56,228 nucleotides of DNA from CAYSUS01 sp964434165 (GCA_964434165.1 CAYSUS010000046.1:1-56228); one strand, 5' to 3'; counted from the stretch's first letter, positions 43,763 to 54,805 are shown. Notes: a model not told the origin generated them from the letters alone. Numbers and translations: made by a program.

Positions 43763-44575
43763 TCAGCCCGCCCGCTTGTTCAGCTCAAACGCCTCGTCGG
43801 GCACGTTCAGGTCGAGCCCTTGTTCGGGCACCGGCATCTTCAGCGTCCACAGCACTCCCTGCACGATCATCCGGCGGAGCTGGGGCAGGCGCCAGTTGTC
43901 GTGGTAGTGCATTCCCGACCATCCGAACGAGCGCCCTCCGTCGCGTCGCTCGAAGGCCCAGGCCACGGTGTAGGGCTTTCCCTCGATCATGGCGTCGAGC
44001 AGCGGCACGATCTTGCCCTGCTTGGCGAACTTGAGCCGGTAGTAGAACTCGTCCTTCAGGTGCATGTCGCAGAGGCCGCGCATGATGGGATGCTTGGGAT
44101 CGACGACCTTGACGTCGGCCTCGCCGATGAGGTACTTGCGGTCCGGGCCGCCGTGGCAGCCGCCCTGCAGGGCGAGGTGCCCCTCGATGTACTTGGCATC
44201 TTTGGCCCCGATGGCCCAGTGCAGGCCCACGATCGCCCCCCCCCGCGCGGCAAACGCCTTGAGGGCCTCGTGACGCTGCGCGTCGATCTGCTCCCAGCGG
44301 GCACCTTGCCCGAGGTAGAGCACCAGGGCGTCGGCCGACTTGATCTTCTCGGGGCCTTCCTTCCACGGCTCGTCGGCGGCGATCACCTCGACCTCCAACC
44401 CCGGCACTTTCTGGAGCATCACGGCCAGGACGTTCAAGCCGGCCATGTACTCGTGGGTCCCGGGCGGATGGTCGCGTTTCATGCCCAGCAGCAGCACGCG
44501 CTTGGCCTCGCCGGCCGCGGCGAGAGGCGTGAGCAAAGCGAGAACCATCAGGGCGACGAACGAGCGGCGGAGCAT
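43763..44575 (-). CDS. Secreted ThuA-like domain protein
   Basis: 270 residues with a signal peptide (SFVALMVLALLTPLAAAG). The ThuA class-I glutamine-amidotransferase-like fold is marked by VLLLGMKRDHPPGTHEYM, SADALVLYLGQGARWEQ, FAARGGAIVGLHWAIG, GPDRKYLIGEADVKVVDPKHP, DEFYYRLKF and VAWAFERRDGGRSFGWSGMHY. ThuA proteins occur in trehalose and sucrose utilisation and with secreted Gfo/Idh enzymes, where a role in keto-sugar processing has been proposed. That fits the exported sugar cluster elsewhere in this window, though it is not adjacent. The next gene upstream is a fragment. Confidence 0.88.
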   Translation of the reverse strand: MLRRSFVALMVLALLTPLAAAGEAKRVLLLGMKRDHPPGTHEYMAGLNVLAVMLQKVPGLEVEVIAADEPWKEGPEKIKSADALVLYLGQGARWEQIDAQRHEALKAFAARGGAIVGLHWAIGAKDAKYIEGHLALQGGCHGGPDRKYLIGEADVKVVDPKHPIMRGLCDMHLKDEFYYRLKFAKQGKIVPLLDAMIEGKPYTVAWAFERRDGGRSFGWSGMHYHDNWRLPQLRRMIVQGVLWTLKMPVPEQGLDLNVPDEAFELNKRAG

Positions 44576-44679
44576 GGCGCGTCCTCAGAAGTGACGGGTG
44601 AGTCCTGGATGGCAGGACGGCGGATGGCCGGCGCCGTGGCCGGCCCCACGGCCATTGTAGCCTCGCGGAACGCCGGCGA

Positions 44680-45088
44680 TCAAAGGTACGCGTCCAGCCA
44701 CTCCTCGATCCGCCTTTCAGCCTCCGGCGGAACGCTGTGCCCCTTTGCGGTGGTTGAACAGCCCGATCCGCGCCGGCCCGCCGTAGAGCCGGTCAACCGG
44801 CAAGGCGGCCTCAATGAACGGCCAGATCCGGTCGCCGTCGGCCGAATCGCCCCCGATGAGGAGAAATGCCCGTAACGCGACCAGGGCCAGCAGCTCGTGG
44901 TGCTCGTGCGCGAAGTCCTTCTCCCGCACTTCCTTGCCCAGGTACGAGGGGGCGTCCCAATTGGACAGCCGCGTGCCGATCCCGCCTTCGCTGCTGACCG
45001 CCGCCTTGACGCGATCGTCGAAGGCCGCCAGGGACAGCACCTCCTTGGCTCTCAGCGAATGCCCCACCCCGCCCAGGCGCGACGGATC
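44680..45088 (-). pseudogene. C-terminal fragment of an alpha/beta-hydrolase (acetyl xylan esterase-like), frameshifted
   Basis: The fragment begins DPSRLGGVGHSLRAKEVLSL, in which GHS is the nucleophile elbow of dienelactone-hydrolase/xylan-esterase-like enzymes. It continues FDDRVKAAVSSEGGIGTRLS, FAHEHHELLALVALRAFLL, IGGDSADGDRIWPFIEAALP and IGLFNHRKG. At the GGGG corresponding to 44740-44743 one extra G shifts the frame. With three G the ending becomes KGHSVPPEAERRIEEWLDAY, which contains the expected catalytic histidine. About two thirds of the usual protein is missing upstream, where a repeat end (45084-45115) takes its place. It is a dead gene remnant. Confidence 0.72.
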
Positions 45089-45115
45089 CCCCTTTCCCTC
45101 CCGGGATCGTGCATG
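45084..45115. repeat. Partial MITE-like element, copy D (one end)
   Basis: The sequence GGATCCCCCTTTCCCTCCC, then GGGATCGTGCATG, matches the right end of copies B and C. The left part and the central hairpin are absent. The hydrolase fragment begins directly at its edge. Confidence 0.55.
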
Positions 45116-45120
45116 GCAAT

Positions 45121-45870
45121 CTAGCCCAGGCTAATCAACAGGTCCAGCGTAATGCCCAGCAGGCAGTGCTGGATCAGCGACGAGAGCAGCGAGCGCGTGC
45201 GGTAGGCGACGAAGCCCAACACGATGCCCGCGAACATGGCCCCGAACGCCTCGTTGGGGACCGGCTTACCCATGGTCAGCAGCACGGTGGCCAGCACCTG
45301 GATGAGCAGGGCGTTGATCTGGCCTACCGAGTCGCGCAGGCCGAACTGGAGGTAGCCGCGGAAGAAGAACTCGAATCCGGCGAAGAACACCGCGCTGGCC
45401 AGCGCGTGCAGCGCGAACATGGCGGGCGAGCTGCCCGCACTGTAATTGAGCGGGTAGAAGGCGACGGCGTCCGGGTTGCGCGAGCCCACGAAGGCCAGCA
45501 CCAGCCACAGGGGCGCGAGTACCAGCGTCCAGAACCCCGTGGCGCGGAGGTTTCCGAGCTGCACGCCGTAATCGGCCAGGCGCTCCTGGAAGACCAGCTT
45601 GACGATCGTCGCGGGGACCGCGCCCAGGAGGAGGAACCCGGCCGTGAACATGTAGAACGCCCGGGTGGCGCCGGGATCGTCCCAGAGCGCGAAGCGCGAG
45701 GCCAGATGCGCGTCGTAGAAGTCGGCCCGGCCGAAGTACCACCAGAAGGCGCACAGCAGGGCCGACGACATGAGGATCACGGTGGGCTTGCGCTGCCGGC
45801 CCTGGAACGCCGCGGGATAGAACCGGAAGGCCTCGTCGGACATGTCGGGCTGGTTCGGAGCGTGGCTCAA
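45121..45870 (-). CDS. CPBP-family (CAAX-like) intramembrane protease homologue
   Basis: 249 residues with about six transmembrane segments. The CPBP motifs are present in reduced form: AGFEFFFRGYLQFGL in place of the usual EExxxR (one glutamate and the arginine kept), then GAMFAGIVLGFVAYRTRSL and SSLIQHCLLGITLDLL with the conserved histidine. Members are metal-independent glutamate intramembrane proteases or bacteriocin-immunity-like proteins. With F in place of the first E, activity is uncertain. The gene lies alone between a pseudogene fragment and the VWA gene. Confidence 0.82.
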   Translation of the reverse strand: MSHAPNQPDMSDEAFRFYPAAFQGRQRKPTVILMSSALLCAFWWYFGRADFYDAHLASRFALWDDPGATRAFYMFTAGFLLLGAVPATIVKLVFQERLADYGVQLGNLRATGFWTLVLAPLWLVLAFVGSRNPDAVAFYPLNYSAGSSPAMFALHALASAVFFAGFEFFFRGYLQFGLRDSVGQINALLIQVLATVLLTMGKPVPNEAFGAMFAGIVLGFVAYRTRSLLSSLIQHCLLGITLDLLISLG

Positions 45871-46039
45871 GACGTGATCCTTACGCGCTGCGCGGTCCGA
45901 CGGCTAAACGCCGCGGCGATGGTTCATTGTCATAGCGGATCGGGCGGTGCGCTGCAAGGAACGGCGTGTCGCGCCTTTTCTCGAACGAAATCCACCGTGT
46001 ACCGTCGCACGCTGAGGAGACGGCGCGCGACCCCGTCCC

Positions 46040-47395
46040 TCACCTCCTTCGCAGCGCCCGTCGCACCCACGCCGCCACGGCCGCGGCAAGGGCCTTCAGG
46101 CGCTGCCAGAGACCGGGGCCCGAACCGATCGCGCCGGACGAGCCAGCGGCGTGGAGCGACGAAGAGGCCGGCTGCGTGGGAAGCGCCGAGGCGAGGGCCT
46201 CCTCGGAACAGGCCTCCAAGAGCGGCGCCGTGGCGGCGAGCTGGGCCTGAAGGCCCGCGATCTCGTCGGGCAACGGCTCGCGCTTCGAGCGCGACGCCTG
46301 GAACTGGCGGAGCAGGTAGCCCACCGCCTGGCGCATGCGGCGAAGGCGCGTGCCAAGCTCGCGCGAGGGGTGCCGTCCCGCCTTCTCGGCCAGGGCCTGG
46401 AGGACCCCGCCCGCGGCCTCCAGGTCGGCCAGGGTCGGCGCGAGGATGTCGGCGAAGCGGTTGGTCCACACGCGGTGGAACGTTTCGCTCCAGCCTTTGA
46501 GCGTCTCGATGGTCCGCGCGGTCTCGCCTTTTTCCAGCAGGTCGCCGATCAGGAACGTGTGCAGCTTCTGGCCGCGCAAGGGGCACTCGGCGATGCGCGA
46601 GAGCCCGTCGGTGATCAGCATGATCTCGGACCGCAGGCAGGGGCCGCCGGCCGCGATGTCGGCCACGGCCTGCTCCAGGGCGGTCTGGATCCGCGTCTGG
46701 CCCGCGTTGGGAAGCGACAGGACCCGCGCGGCGATGGCGCGGAACGCCTCGTGGCCCGTGCCGGAGGAGAGCTCGCCCACTTCGGCGGTGAACGGCCGCA
46801 GGTGGAGCCGGGCCCGCTGCTGGTGGCCCTTGAGCAGGAAGGCCAGGGCCAGCCCGCGCGCGACCGGCCCGCGCCGGTCGTGGTCGTTCATGGTGCGCGA
46901 GGTGTCGAGCAGGACGTAGGCGTGCTGCCGCTGCGCGCGGGCCTGCAGATCGTCCTCGACCAGCTCGCGCTGGCGGATCTCGTCTTCCGCGTCGTCGGGC
47001 TGCTGCGTGGGCCGCTGCCACAAAGGCACCAGCAATTCGCCCTGGGCGAGCCGGGCGTAGAACAGGTCGGGCTGGGTCTCTTCGAGCAGCCACTGCGCGG
47101 GGAAGACGCGGGGCAGGTCCTCGGCGTCGCCGGTGAGGGCCACGTCCATCTCGTCGGCCGGCAGGCGCGCGCCCTCGGCCTCGTCCTGGTACGCCGTGAG
47201 CTCGTGATACCGCTCCGTCTCCTTCTCGGCCAGGGAAGGCTCGTCGGAGCGGCGCTCGTCGTGGGCCACGGGCACGACCATCTCCTCGACCCACGGCGCC
47301 GCGTTGCGCGCGGCCACGAACATCGCCACGCGCTGGGGCGTGAGGTCGTCGAGCGCGAGCCCGAACTGCGCGGTGTACTGGACGAGATCGGTCAT
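46040..47395 (-). CDS. Von Willebrand factor A (CoxE-like) domain protein
   Basis: 451 residues from the ATG at 47395 (DLVQYTAQFGLALDDLTP). The middle contains a VWA fold with a metal-ion-dependent adhesion motif, AYVLLDTSRTMNDHDRRG (DTSRT), and the later strand SEIMLITDGLSRIAECPL. A basic helical region and a C-terminal tail ending RRALRRR follow. Such cytoplasmic VWA proteins usually work with MoxR-type AAA ATPases. None is adjacent here, so the partner is elsewhere or absent. A membrane anchor is not evident, although the C-terminal AAAVAAWVRRALRRR could associate with membrane. Confidence 0.78.
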   Translation of the reverse strand: MTDLVQYTAQFGLALDDLTPQRVAMFVAARNAAPWVEEMVVPVAHDERRSDEPSLAEKETERYHELTAYQDEAEGARLPADEMDVALTGDAEDLPRVFPAQWLLEETQPDLFYARLAQGELLVPLWQRPTQQPDDAEDEIRQRELVEDDLQARAQRQHAYVLLDTSRTMNDHDRRGPVARGLALAFLLKGHQQRARLHLRPFTAEVGELSSGTGHEAFRAIAARVLSLPNAGQTRIQTALEQAVADIAAGGPCLRSEIMLITDGLSRIAECPLRGQKLHTFLIGDLLEKGETARTIETLKGWSETFHRVWTNRFADILAPTLADLEAAGGVLQALAEKAGRHPSRELGTRLRRMRQAVGYLLRQFQASRSKREPLPDEIAGLQAQLAATAPLLEACSEEALASALPTQPASSSLHAAGSSGAIGSGPGLWQRLKALAAAVAAWVRRALRRR

Positions 47396-47581
47396 GGAAT
47401 GGTGCGAAGGGGGTCGAAGCCAGGCAAACCGGCTGCTAATCCGGTGTTGAGAGCGTCGAGCTTCCACGCAAGCATAGCTTCGCCATCGACCGCTGGGGCC
47501 GGACTACGATGTGCGTGGAACGCCATGCCGCTGCCTGCACGGCGGGGCGAGCCAGCCGCGGCCCAAGATGATCTTCTTGCC

Positions 47582-48355
47582 CTACAGCCCGACGATGCTA
47601 TAGCCGCAGTCGACATGCAGGAGCTCCCCGGTCATCCCGCCCGAGGCCTCGCTCAGCAGGAACAGCGCCGTGGTGCCGAGCTCCTCGAACTCGACGTTGC
47701 GCTTCAGGCACGCCTTGCGCGCGGCGTGGTCGCGCATCTGGTCGAAGTCGGAGATGCCGGCCGAGCTGAGCGTGCGCATGGGTCCGGCGCTGATCGCGTT
47801 GACGCGCACGCCCTGCTCGCGCCCCAGGTCCCACGCCAGGTAGCGCACCGAGTGCTCCAGGGCCGCCTTGCACACGCCCATCAGGTTGTAGCCGGGCATG
47901 ACCTTTTCGCCCCCGAAGTAGCTGATGGTGAGGATCGCGCCTCCCTGGGGAAGAAGCGGCGCGGCCGCGCGGCTGGTGGCCACCAGGCTGTAGGCCGAGA
48001 TGTCCATGGCCAGGTGCCAGCCCTCGCGACTCGTTTGCAGATAGGGCTTCTTCAGCTCGGTGGGCGGGGCAAAGGCGATCGAATGCACCAGGAAGTCGAG
48101 CCGCCCGTACGTCTCGGCCACGGCGCCGAACACGCGGTCGATGTCCCCGTCCTTCTGCACGTCGCAGGGGAGGACGATCCTGGGCGCGTGCGGCTCGGCG
48201 AGCTTCTTCACCCGGCGCTCGCTCGACGGCGACGGCAGATGCGTGAACGCCAGCTCGGCCCCCTGGGCGAAGAGGGCCTCGCTGATCGCCCAGGCGATGC
48301 TGCGGTCGTTGGCCACGCCCATGACGAGGCCGGTCTTGCCGGAAAACGTGCCCAT
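47582..48355 (-). CDS. fabI: Enoyl-[acyl-carrier-protein] reductase (NADH), FabI
   Basis: 257 residues, the usual FabI length. The nucleotide-binding start is GLVMGVANDRSIAWAIS. The active-site residues Y146, Y156 and K163 fall at the same numbering as in E. coli FabI (SYFGGEKVMPGYNLMGVCKA). The family segments DFLVHSIAFAPPTEL and VRVNAISAGPMRTLSS are intact. The enzyme performs the last reduction of each fatty-acid elongation cycle. It is the last gene of a leftward group after an acyl-CoA dehydrogenase, 153 bases away, so it may have its own promoter. Confidence 0.95.
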   Translation of the reverse strand: MGTFSGKTGLVMGVANDRSIAWAISEALFAQGAELAFTHLPSPSSERRVKKLAEPHAPRIVLPCDVQKDGDIDRVFGAVAETYGRLDFLVHSIAFAPPTELKKPYLQTSREGWHLAMDISAYSLVATSRAAAPLLPQGGAILTISYFGGEKVMPGYNLMGVCKAALEHSVRYLAWDLGREQGVRVNAISAGPMRTLSSAGISDFDQMRDHAARKACLKRNVEFEELGTTALFLLSEASGGMTGELLHVDCGYSIVGL

Positions 48356-48508
48356 GCTCGGTGGTTCCGTGGAGGTGCGGGGAGGGCCGGAAAAGGGAAT
48401 GATAGGGCCCCGAGGCCGGGTGGGGAAGTGGCGGCGGTGGGCTCGGCAAGAGCCGGCGCGGCCGGCAGATCGACCGGGCCGACATCGCCCGGCTCGGACT
48501 GGTATGGA

Positions 48509-50266
48509 TCAGCCGAGCTCGTCGGCCGTGGGGACGGGCCCGGCCAGGACCTGGTATTCGTCCAAGGGCGCCGTGTCGCCGGCCCGGATGGTCTCGCATG
48601 CCGTTTGCAGCAGCGGCATCTGCGAGCTGATGAACCTCCGTGCCACTCGCTTTTTGCGATCGCTGTCTGAAGCCTGAGCCAGGAAAAGGTGGCCCACGAT
48701 GACCGTGATCGCCGCATCCACCAGGCGGCGCCCCGAGAGATCGAGGTACGAGCTGGTCATCTCCTTGACCTTCTTGATCGCCTCGAGCACCCGCTCTTTG
48801 CCTTCCGCCAGCCGCCCCTTCAGCTCGACCAGGAGCGGATCGTCGTACTCCTTCGATTCCAGCTCGCCGACCACGGTCTCGAACGCGCCCGAGGACACGC
48901 CTCGCACGGCGGCCACGATCTGGAGCTGGCTCGTGCCCTCGTAGATCGTGGTGATCCGCGCGTCGCGCAGGTAGCGCTCGGCCGCGTAGTCCTTCATGTA
49001 GCCCGAGCCGCCGAGGACCTGGATCGCGTCGTAAGCCACGCGGTTGCACATCTCCGAGGCGTAGTACTTGCTCATCGGCGTGAGCATGGCGTTGATCCGC
49101 TTCAGCGCGCGGCTCCGCTGCTTGCGCTCTCGGGCCTCGGCCGGGTCGAGGTCCTTCTTCCACTCCAGGATGCGGAGGTTGTTGTTCTCGCGGTCGCAGA
49201 TCACACAGGTGTAGTAGGTCAGCGCCCGGGCGGCCTCGATGGCGATCTTCATATCGGTGACCATCTCGGCCACGGCCGGGAACCGCTCGATGGGGCCGCC
49301 GAACTGCTGGCGGCTGTGGGCGTAGTTGCGCGCCAGCCGGTAAGCGGCCTCGGCAATGCCCAGCGACTGCGCGGCGATGCCCACGCGGGCCCCGTTCATC
49401 AGGGCCATCACGTAGGTGATCAGCCCGCGCTGGCGCTCGCCGACGAGACGAGCCGGCGTGTTGTCGAACACGAGCTCGCAGGTGGGCGAGCCGTGGATGC
49501 CCAGCTTGTGCTCCAGGTGGCGCACGCGGACCTTCTCGGACCGCTCGGTGATGAACAGGCTCAGGCCGCGGCCGTCCGTGGTCTCCGGCTCGCTGCGGGC
49601 GAGCACGAGGAGGATCTCGCCGCAGCCGTTGGTGATGAACCGCTTCACGCCGTTGAGGACCCAGTTGCCCTCCTCGTCCTGGAAGGCCCTCAGGCGCACG
49701 GCCTGGAGATCGCTTCCGGCGTCGGGCTCGGTGAGGACCATGGCCCCGGTCACCTCGCCCGAGCAGAACCGCGGCAGGACCTCGTCCTTGATCTGGTCGT
49801 TGGCAAAGGCGTAGACGGTCTCGGCGATGCCCTGGAGGCCGAACATGTTCATGAACGAGCCGTCGGCCCGGCTGACGATCTCCGAGGCCATCGTGTACAC
49901 CAGGCAGGGGCAGTTGAGGCCGCCGTACCTGCGCGGCAGGGTGAAGCCCATCAGGTCGGCCTGGCCCATGCGGCGGAGGTTCTCGGCCACCAGGGGATGG
50001 TAGGTGACCGTGCCGTCCTCGTTGAGCGTGTTGCCCTCCTCGTCCACCTGCTCGGCATTGGGGGCGATCACGTTGGCGGCCACGTCGCCGATGATCTCCA
50101 GCGCGCGGCGGTAGTTGTCCACCGCGTCCTCCTCGTCCTCCGGCGCGTAGTCCGCGTCGCCGTTGAGGGTCTCGTACTCCTGGAGCCGGGCCAGCTCCGC
50201 AAGGTCGAGATGGTCGAAGAGGAAGCGGATGTCTTCGTTGTCGAGAAAGTAGTTTGCCACGCGCAA
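48509..50266 (-). CDS. Acyl-CoA dehydrogenase
   Basis: 585 residues, longer than the usual ~380. The excess is an N-terminal helical part (about 80 residues) and a C-terminal extension (about 120). The core motifs are GFTLPRRYGGLNCPCLVY, GAMVLTEPDAGSDLQA, RFITNGCGEILLVLAR, FGGPIERFPAVAEMVTDM, IQVLGGSGYMKDYAAERYLR and TIYEGTSQLQIVA. The E in YEGTSQ is the probable catalytic base. It transfers electrons from acyl-CoA to the electron-transfer flavoprotein encoded immediately upstream. The length resembles FadE-like enzymes with C-terminal domains. Substrate chain length cannot be told. Confidence 0.92.
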   Translation of the reverse strand: MRVANYFLDNEDIRFLFDHLDLAELARLQEYETLNGDADYAPEDEEDAVDNYRRALEIIGDVAANVIAPNAEQVDEEGNTLNEDGTVTYHPLVAENLRRMGQADLMGFTLPRRYGGLNCPCLVYTMASEIVSRADGSFMNMFGLQGIAETVYAFANDQIKDEVLPRFCSGEVTGAMVLTEPDAGSDLQAVRLRAFQDEEGNWVLNGVKRFITNGCGEILLVLARSEPETTDGRGLSLFITERSEKVRVRHLEHKLGIHGSPTCELVFDNTPARLVGERQRGLITYVMALMNGARVGIAAQSLGIAEAAYRLARNYAHSRQQFGGPIERFPAVAEMVTDMKIAIEAARALTYYTCVICDRENNNLRILEWKKDLDPAEARERKQRSRALKRINAMLTPMSKYYASEMCNRVAYDAIQVLGGSGYMKDYAAERYLRDARITTIYEGTSQLQIVAAVRGVSSGAFETVVGELESKEYDDPLLVELKGRLAEGKERVLEAIKKVKEMTSSYLDLSGRRLVDAAITVIVGHLFLAQASDSDRKKRVARRFISSQMPLLQTACETIRAGDTAPLDEYQVLAGPVPTADELG

Positions 50267-50381
50267 GCTCCCGAGTCAGACCGCCGTCGGCGGGTTCGTT
50301 TGCATCGATATAGGACGGACTGCCTGGTCCGTCCCGTACGACGTTCCAGGAGGACGGAGCAAGCACTCCGTTCCACGTCGG

Positions 50382-51410
50382 CTACCGCCGCTCCTTAAGG
50401 GCCTTGACCATCATGGGGACGACCTGGTTCAGGTCGCCGACGATGCCGTAATGGGCCACGGAAAAGATCGGCGCGTCGGGGTCGGTGTTCACGGCGATGA
50501 TCTTGGCCGATTCCTCCATGCCCGCCCTGTGCTGCACCGCGCCGCTGATGCCGCAGGCGATGTACAGGGCGGGCCGCACCGTGGTGCCGGTCTGTCCGAT
50601 CTGGTGCTCCTTGCCGATGTAGCCGCCGTCGATGGCCGCGCGGCTGGCGCCCACCGCGCCGCCGATCACGCCGGCCAGCTCGTAGATCAACCGGAAGTTG
50701 TCCTTGCTGCCCACGCCGCCGCCGCCGGCCACGATCACGCGGGCGCCCTTGAGGTTCACCTTGCGGGGCTCGATGTGGCGCTCGATGAGCTTGACGGCCA
50801 ACAGGGCGTCGTCGATCTCGACCTTCTCCTGGATGACCTTGCCCTGGCGCGCCGGGTCGGGCTCACCCAGCGGGATCACGCCCTCGCGGACCGTGGCCAT
50901 CTGCGGCCACCAGTCGTAGTTGACGATCGTGGCGATGATGTTTCCGCCGAAGGCCGGCCGAATCTGGAGCAAGAGGTTCTTGTGCTCCTCCTTGGCCCGG
51001 GGGTCGGTGACGTCGCTGATCTCCAGGTCGGTGCAGTCGGCGGTCATGCCGGCCCGCGTGGCCGAGGCCACGCGCGGTGCCAGGTCGCGGCCCAGGGGCG
51101 TGGCCCCGTAGAGTACGATCTGCGGCTCGTGCTTCTCGATCAGCGCGCACACGGCTCGGGCGTAGGGCGCGGTCTGGAAATGGGCCAGCCGGGCATCGTC
51201 CACGACGTACACGTGGTCGGCCCCCTGGGCGATCAGTCGCTCGGCAAGCCCGCCCACGTTGTGCCCGGGGAGGACTGCGCCGACGCGGACGCCCAGGCGG
51301 TCGGCCAGGTCGCGGGCCTTGCCGCACAGCTCGAGCACCACGTCGTGCAGCGAGCCGTCTTCCTGTTCGGCGAAGACCCAGACTTCGCCCTGTCGATTGA
51401 CGGAGATCAT
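50382..51410 (-). CDS. etfA: Electron transfer flavoprotein alpha subunit
   Basis: 342 residues. The C-terminal FAD-binding domain carries the EtfA signature: ARVIVAGGGGVGSKDNFRLI, VGASRAAIDGGYIGKEHQIG, PALYIACGISGAVQHRAGM and KIIAVNTDPDAPIFSVAHYG. The N-terminal domain (LADRLGVRVGAVLPGHNVGG, PQIVLYGATPLGRDLAPRVA) pairs with EtfB. The dimer passes electrons from acyl-CoA dehydrogenase to the quinone pool. It starts 13 bases after the etfB stop, so the two are translated from one message. Confidence 0.95.
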   Translation of the reverse strand: MISVNRQGEVWVFAEQEDGSLHDVVLELCGKARDLADRLGVRVGAVLPGHNVGGLAERLIAQGADHVYVVDDARLAHFQTAPYARAVCALIEKHEPQIVLYGATPLGRDLAPRVASATRAGMTADCTDLEISDVTDPRAKEEHKNLLLQIRPAFGGNIIATIVNYDWWPQMATVREGVIPLGEPDPARQGKVIQEKVEIDDALLAVKLIERHIEPRKVNLKGARVIVAGGGGVGSKDNFRLIYELAGVIGGAVGASRAAIDGGYIGKEHQIGQTGTTVRPALYIACGISGAVQHRAGMEESAKIIAVNTDPDAPIFSVAHYGIVGDLNQVVPMMVKALKERR

Positions 51411-51423
51411 GCGCTTTGCTCTT

Positions 51424-52338
51424 TCACCCCAGCGTGCGATCGACGACCAACTCTTGAATCAACCGGCGGACGCCATCCTCCGAGGCCGGAATCTCGGTGT
51501 AACCTTCCTTGGTCAGCACGATCGACTGGACGCGGAAGACCTTGGTCGGCGAGCCCGAAAGCCCGCACCGCGCGAGGTCGGCCCCGATGTGGTCCAGGCT
51601 CCACTGCTCGATCAGGAGGCCCTGCTGCTTGAGTTGCTCGGCGCGCCGGTCGGCCTCGGCCTGGACCTCCTCGTCCGAGGCGTCGGGCATGCGGGCCTTG
51701 GCCTCGGCGGCCAGCTCCGCGGGGATCCGCGCCCGCTTGAACCGCATCACGCGCTTGGCCGCGGGCGGGCGGGGCTGATTGGCCGTACCCATCACCGTGA
51801 CCAGCAGCGGCAGGCGGCCCTCGACGACCTCCCAGCCGTTGCCCACGTTGCGGCGGATGCGGATCGTGCGGTCGGAGATGTCGATCAGCTCCTCCAGATA
51901 GGTGATCTGCGTCAGGCCAAGCTTCTCGGCCGTCTGCGGGCCGACCTGGGCCGTGTCGCCGTCAATGGCCTGACGCCCGCAGAACACCAGGTCGTAGCGC
52001 CCGATCGTGCGGATCGCCTGGCTGACGATGTAGCTGGTGGCCAGGGTGTCGCTGGCCGCGGCGCGGCGGTCGGTGATGAGGATCACGCGGTCCGCCCCGC
52101 GATACAGGCACTGGCGCAACACGTCGGCAGCCTTGGGCGGCCCCATGGAGAGCACCGTCACCGTGCCGCCGAATCGATCCCGCACCTCCAGCGCGGTCTC
52201 CAGGGCGTTGAGGTCTTCGGGATTGAAGATCGCCGGCAGCGCCGCGCGGTTGACGGTCCCATCGTCCTTCATGGCCTCGGCCGTGACGTTGGCCGTGTCC
52301 GGGACCTGCTTGACGCAGACGATGCAGTCGTAGGGCAC
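51424..52338 (-). CDS. etfB: Electron transfer flavoprotein beta subunit
   Basis: 304 residues, longer than the usual ~255. The extra part is a charged helical C-terminal stretch (EVQAEADRRAEQLKQQG). The motifs are CIVCVKQVPDT, AIFNPEDLNALETALEVRD, DLVFCGRQAIDGDTAQVGP with the AMP-binding segment, and PRPPAAKRVMRFKRA. The extended tail, with CGLSGSPTKVFRVQSIV, is typical for the longer EtfB group. It is the first gene of the leftward group etfB-etfA-acyl-CoA dehydrogenase. A promoter candidate lies 40 bases upstream. Confidence 0.94.
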   Translation of the reverse strand: MPYDCIVCVKQVPDTANVTAEAMKDDGTVNRAALPAIFNPEDLNALETALEVRDRFGGTVTVLSMGPPKAADVLRQCLYRGADRVILITDRRAAASDTLATSYIVSQAIRTIGRYDLVFCGRQAIDGDTAQVGPQTAEKLGLTQITYLEELIDISDRTIRIRRNVGNGWEVVEGRLPLLVTVMGTANQPRPPAAKRVMRFKRARIPAELAAEAKARMPDASDEEVQAEADRRAEQLKQQGLLIEQWSLDHIGADLARCGLSGSPTKVFRVQSIVLTKEGYTEIPASEDGVRRLIQELVVDRTLG

Positions 52339-52377
52339 CTTAACAAGCTCCGCGACTGTGGGTGGGTAAAGCCCCGA

Positions 52378-52406
52378 AACTTATCAGGCCCAAACAGTTG
52401 GGTCAA
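52378..52406 (-). promoter_or_regulatory. Candidate sigma-70 promoter for etfB
   Basis: On the minus strand TTGACC (52406-52401) and TAAGTT (52383-52378) are 17 bases apart. The -35 matches at 5/6 and the -10 at 3/6. It would give a leader of about 35-40 bases. Confidence 0.4.
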
Positions 52407-52610
52407 CCCCCGATTCTCGGGAAGATAGGAAAGGGGAGTAGCTCTTTCGGGGCACATGACGGCGAGCGCGCTCACGCATCGCGCCCGCGGGCAGAACCTG
52501 CCACCATGTCGAGGGGTCGTGGCGCGGATCGTCATCGATTCTATACTGTTTGGGGCAAGGACCGACGCGAATCGGACACTCCCAAACGCCAGCACGACGG
52601 GATTCGCATC

Positions 52611-54554
<1,944 letters not shown>

Positions 54555-54574
54555 AGCGGCTCCCTGAGTCGCCG

Positions 54575-54679
54575 TGCGCGATCCCGGGAGAAGGGGGGCG
54601 GGCCCCTTCCGGGCGAAGCCCCTTCGGGCCGGTCCGGCAAGAGGATCCCGAGCCCCTTTCCGTCCCAGGATCGTGCGCG
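54575..54679. repeat. MITE-like ~100-bp element, copy C
   Basis: The ends TGCGCGATCCCGGGAGAAGG and CCTTTCCGTCCCAGGATCGT then GCGCG are inverted complements over about 20 bases. The centre GCGAAGCCCCTTCGGGCC keeps the CGAAG/CTTCG hairpin. It starts about 20 bases after the activator stop and may end its transcript. Confidence 0.7.
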
Positions 54680-54805
54680 GCTTGCTAACGTGCGGCCGGC
54701 GACTTGCCACCGCGCGTCGGCAGGGAGACAATGAACGGCTGTGAGGCCGGGGGCCGCCCTCCCGTGCGAGATGGCGGCCCAACGCCGCGTTACGAAAGCG
54801 GTTGG

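Noticed and set aside
44717..45067. Intact small protein of 116 residues
   Set aside because: Its sequence is the middle of a much larger esterase, lacks the catalytic histidine and has a frameshift before the family's usual end. It is a remnant.
54731..54805. Earlier ATG for the leucine-rich repeat protein
   Set aside because: The purine run is too close to the codon, and the 25 added residues are polar, spoiling the signal peptide that begins at 54806. The option is not fully excluded.
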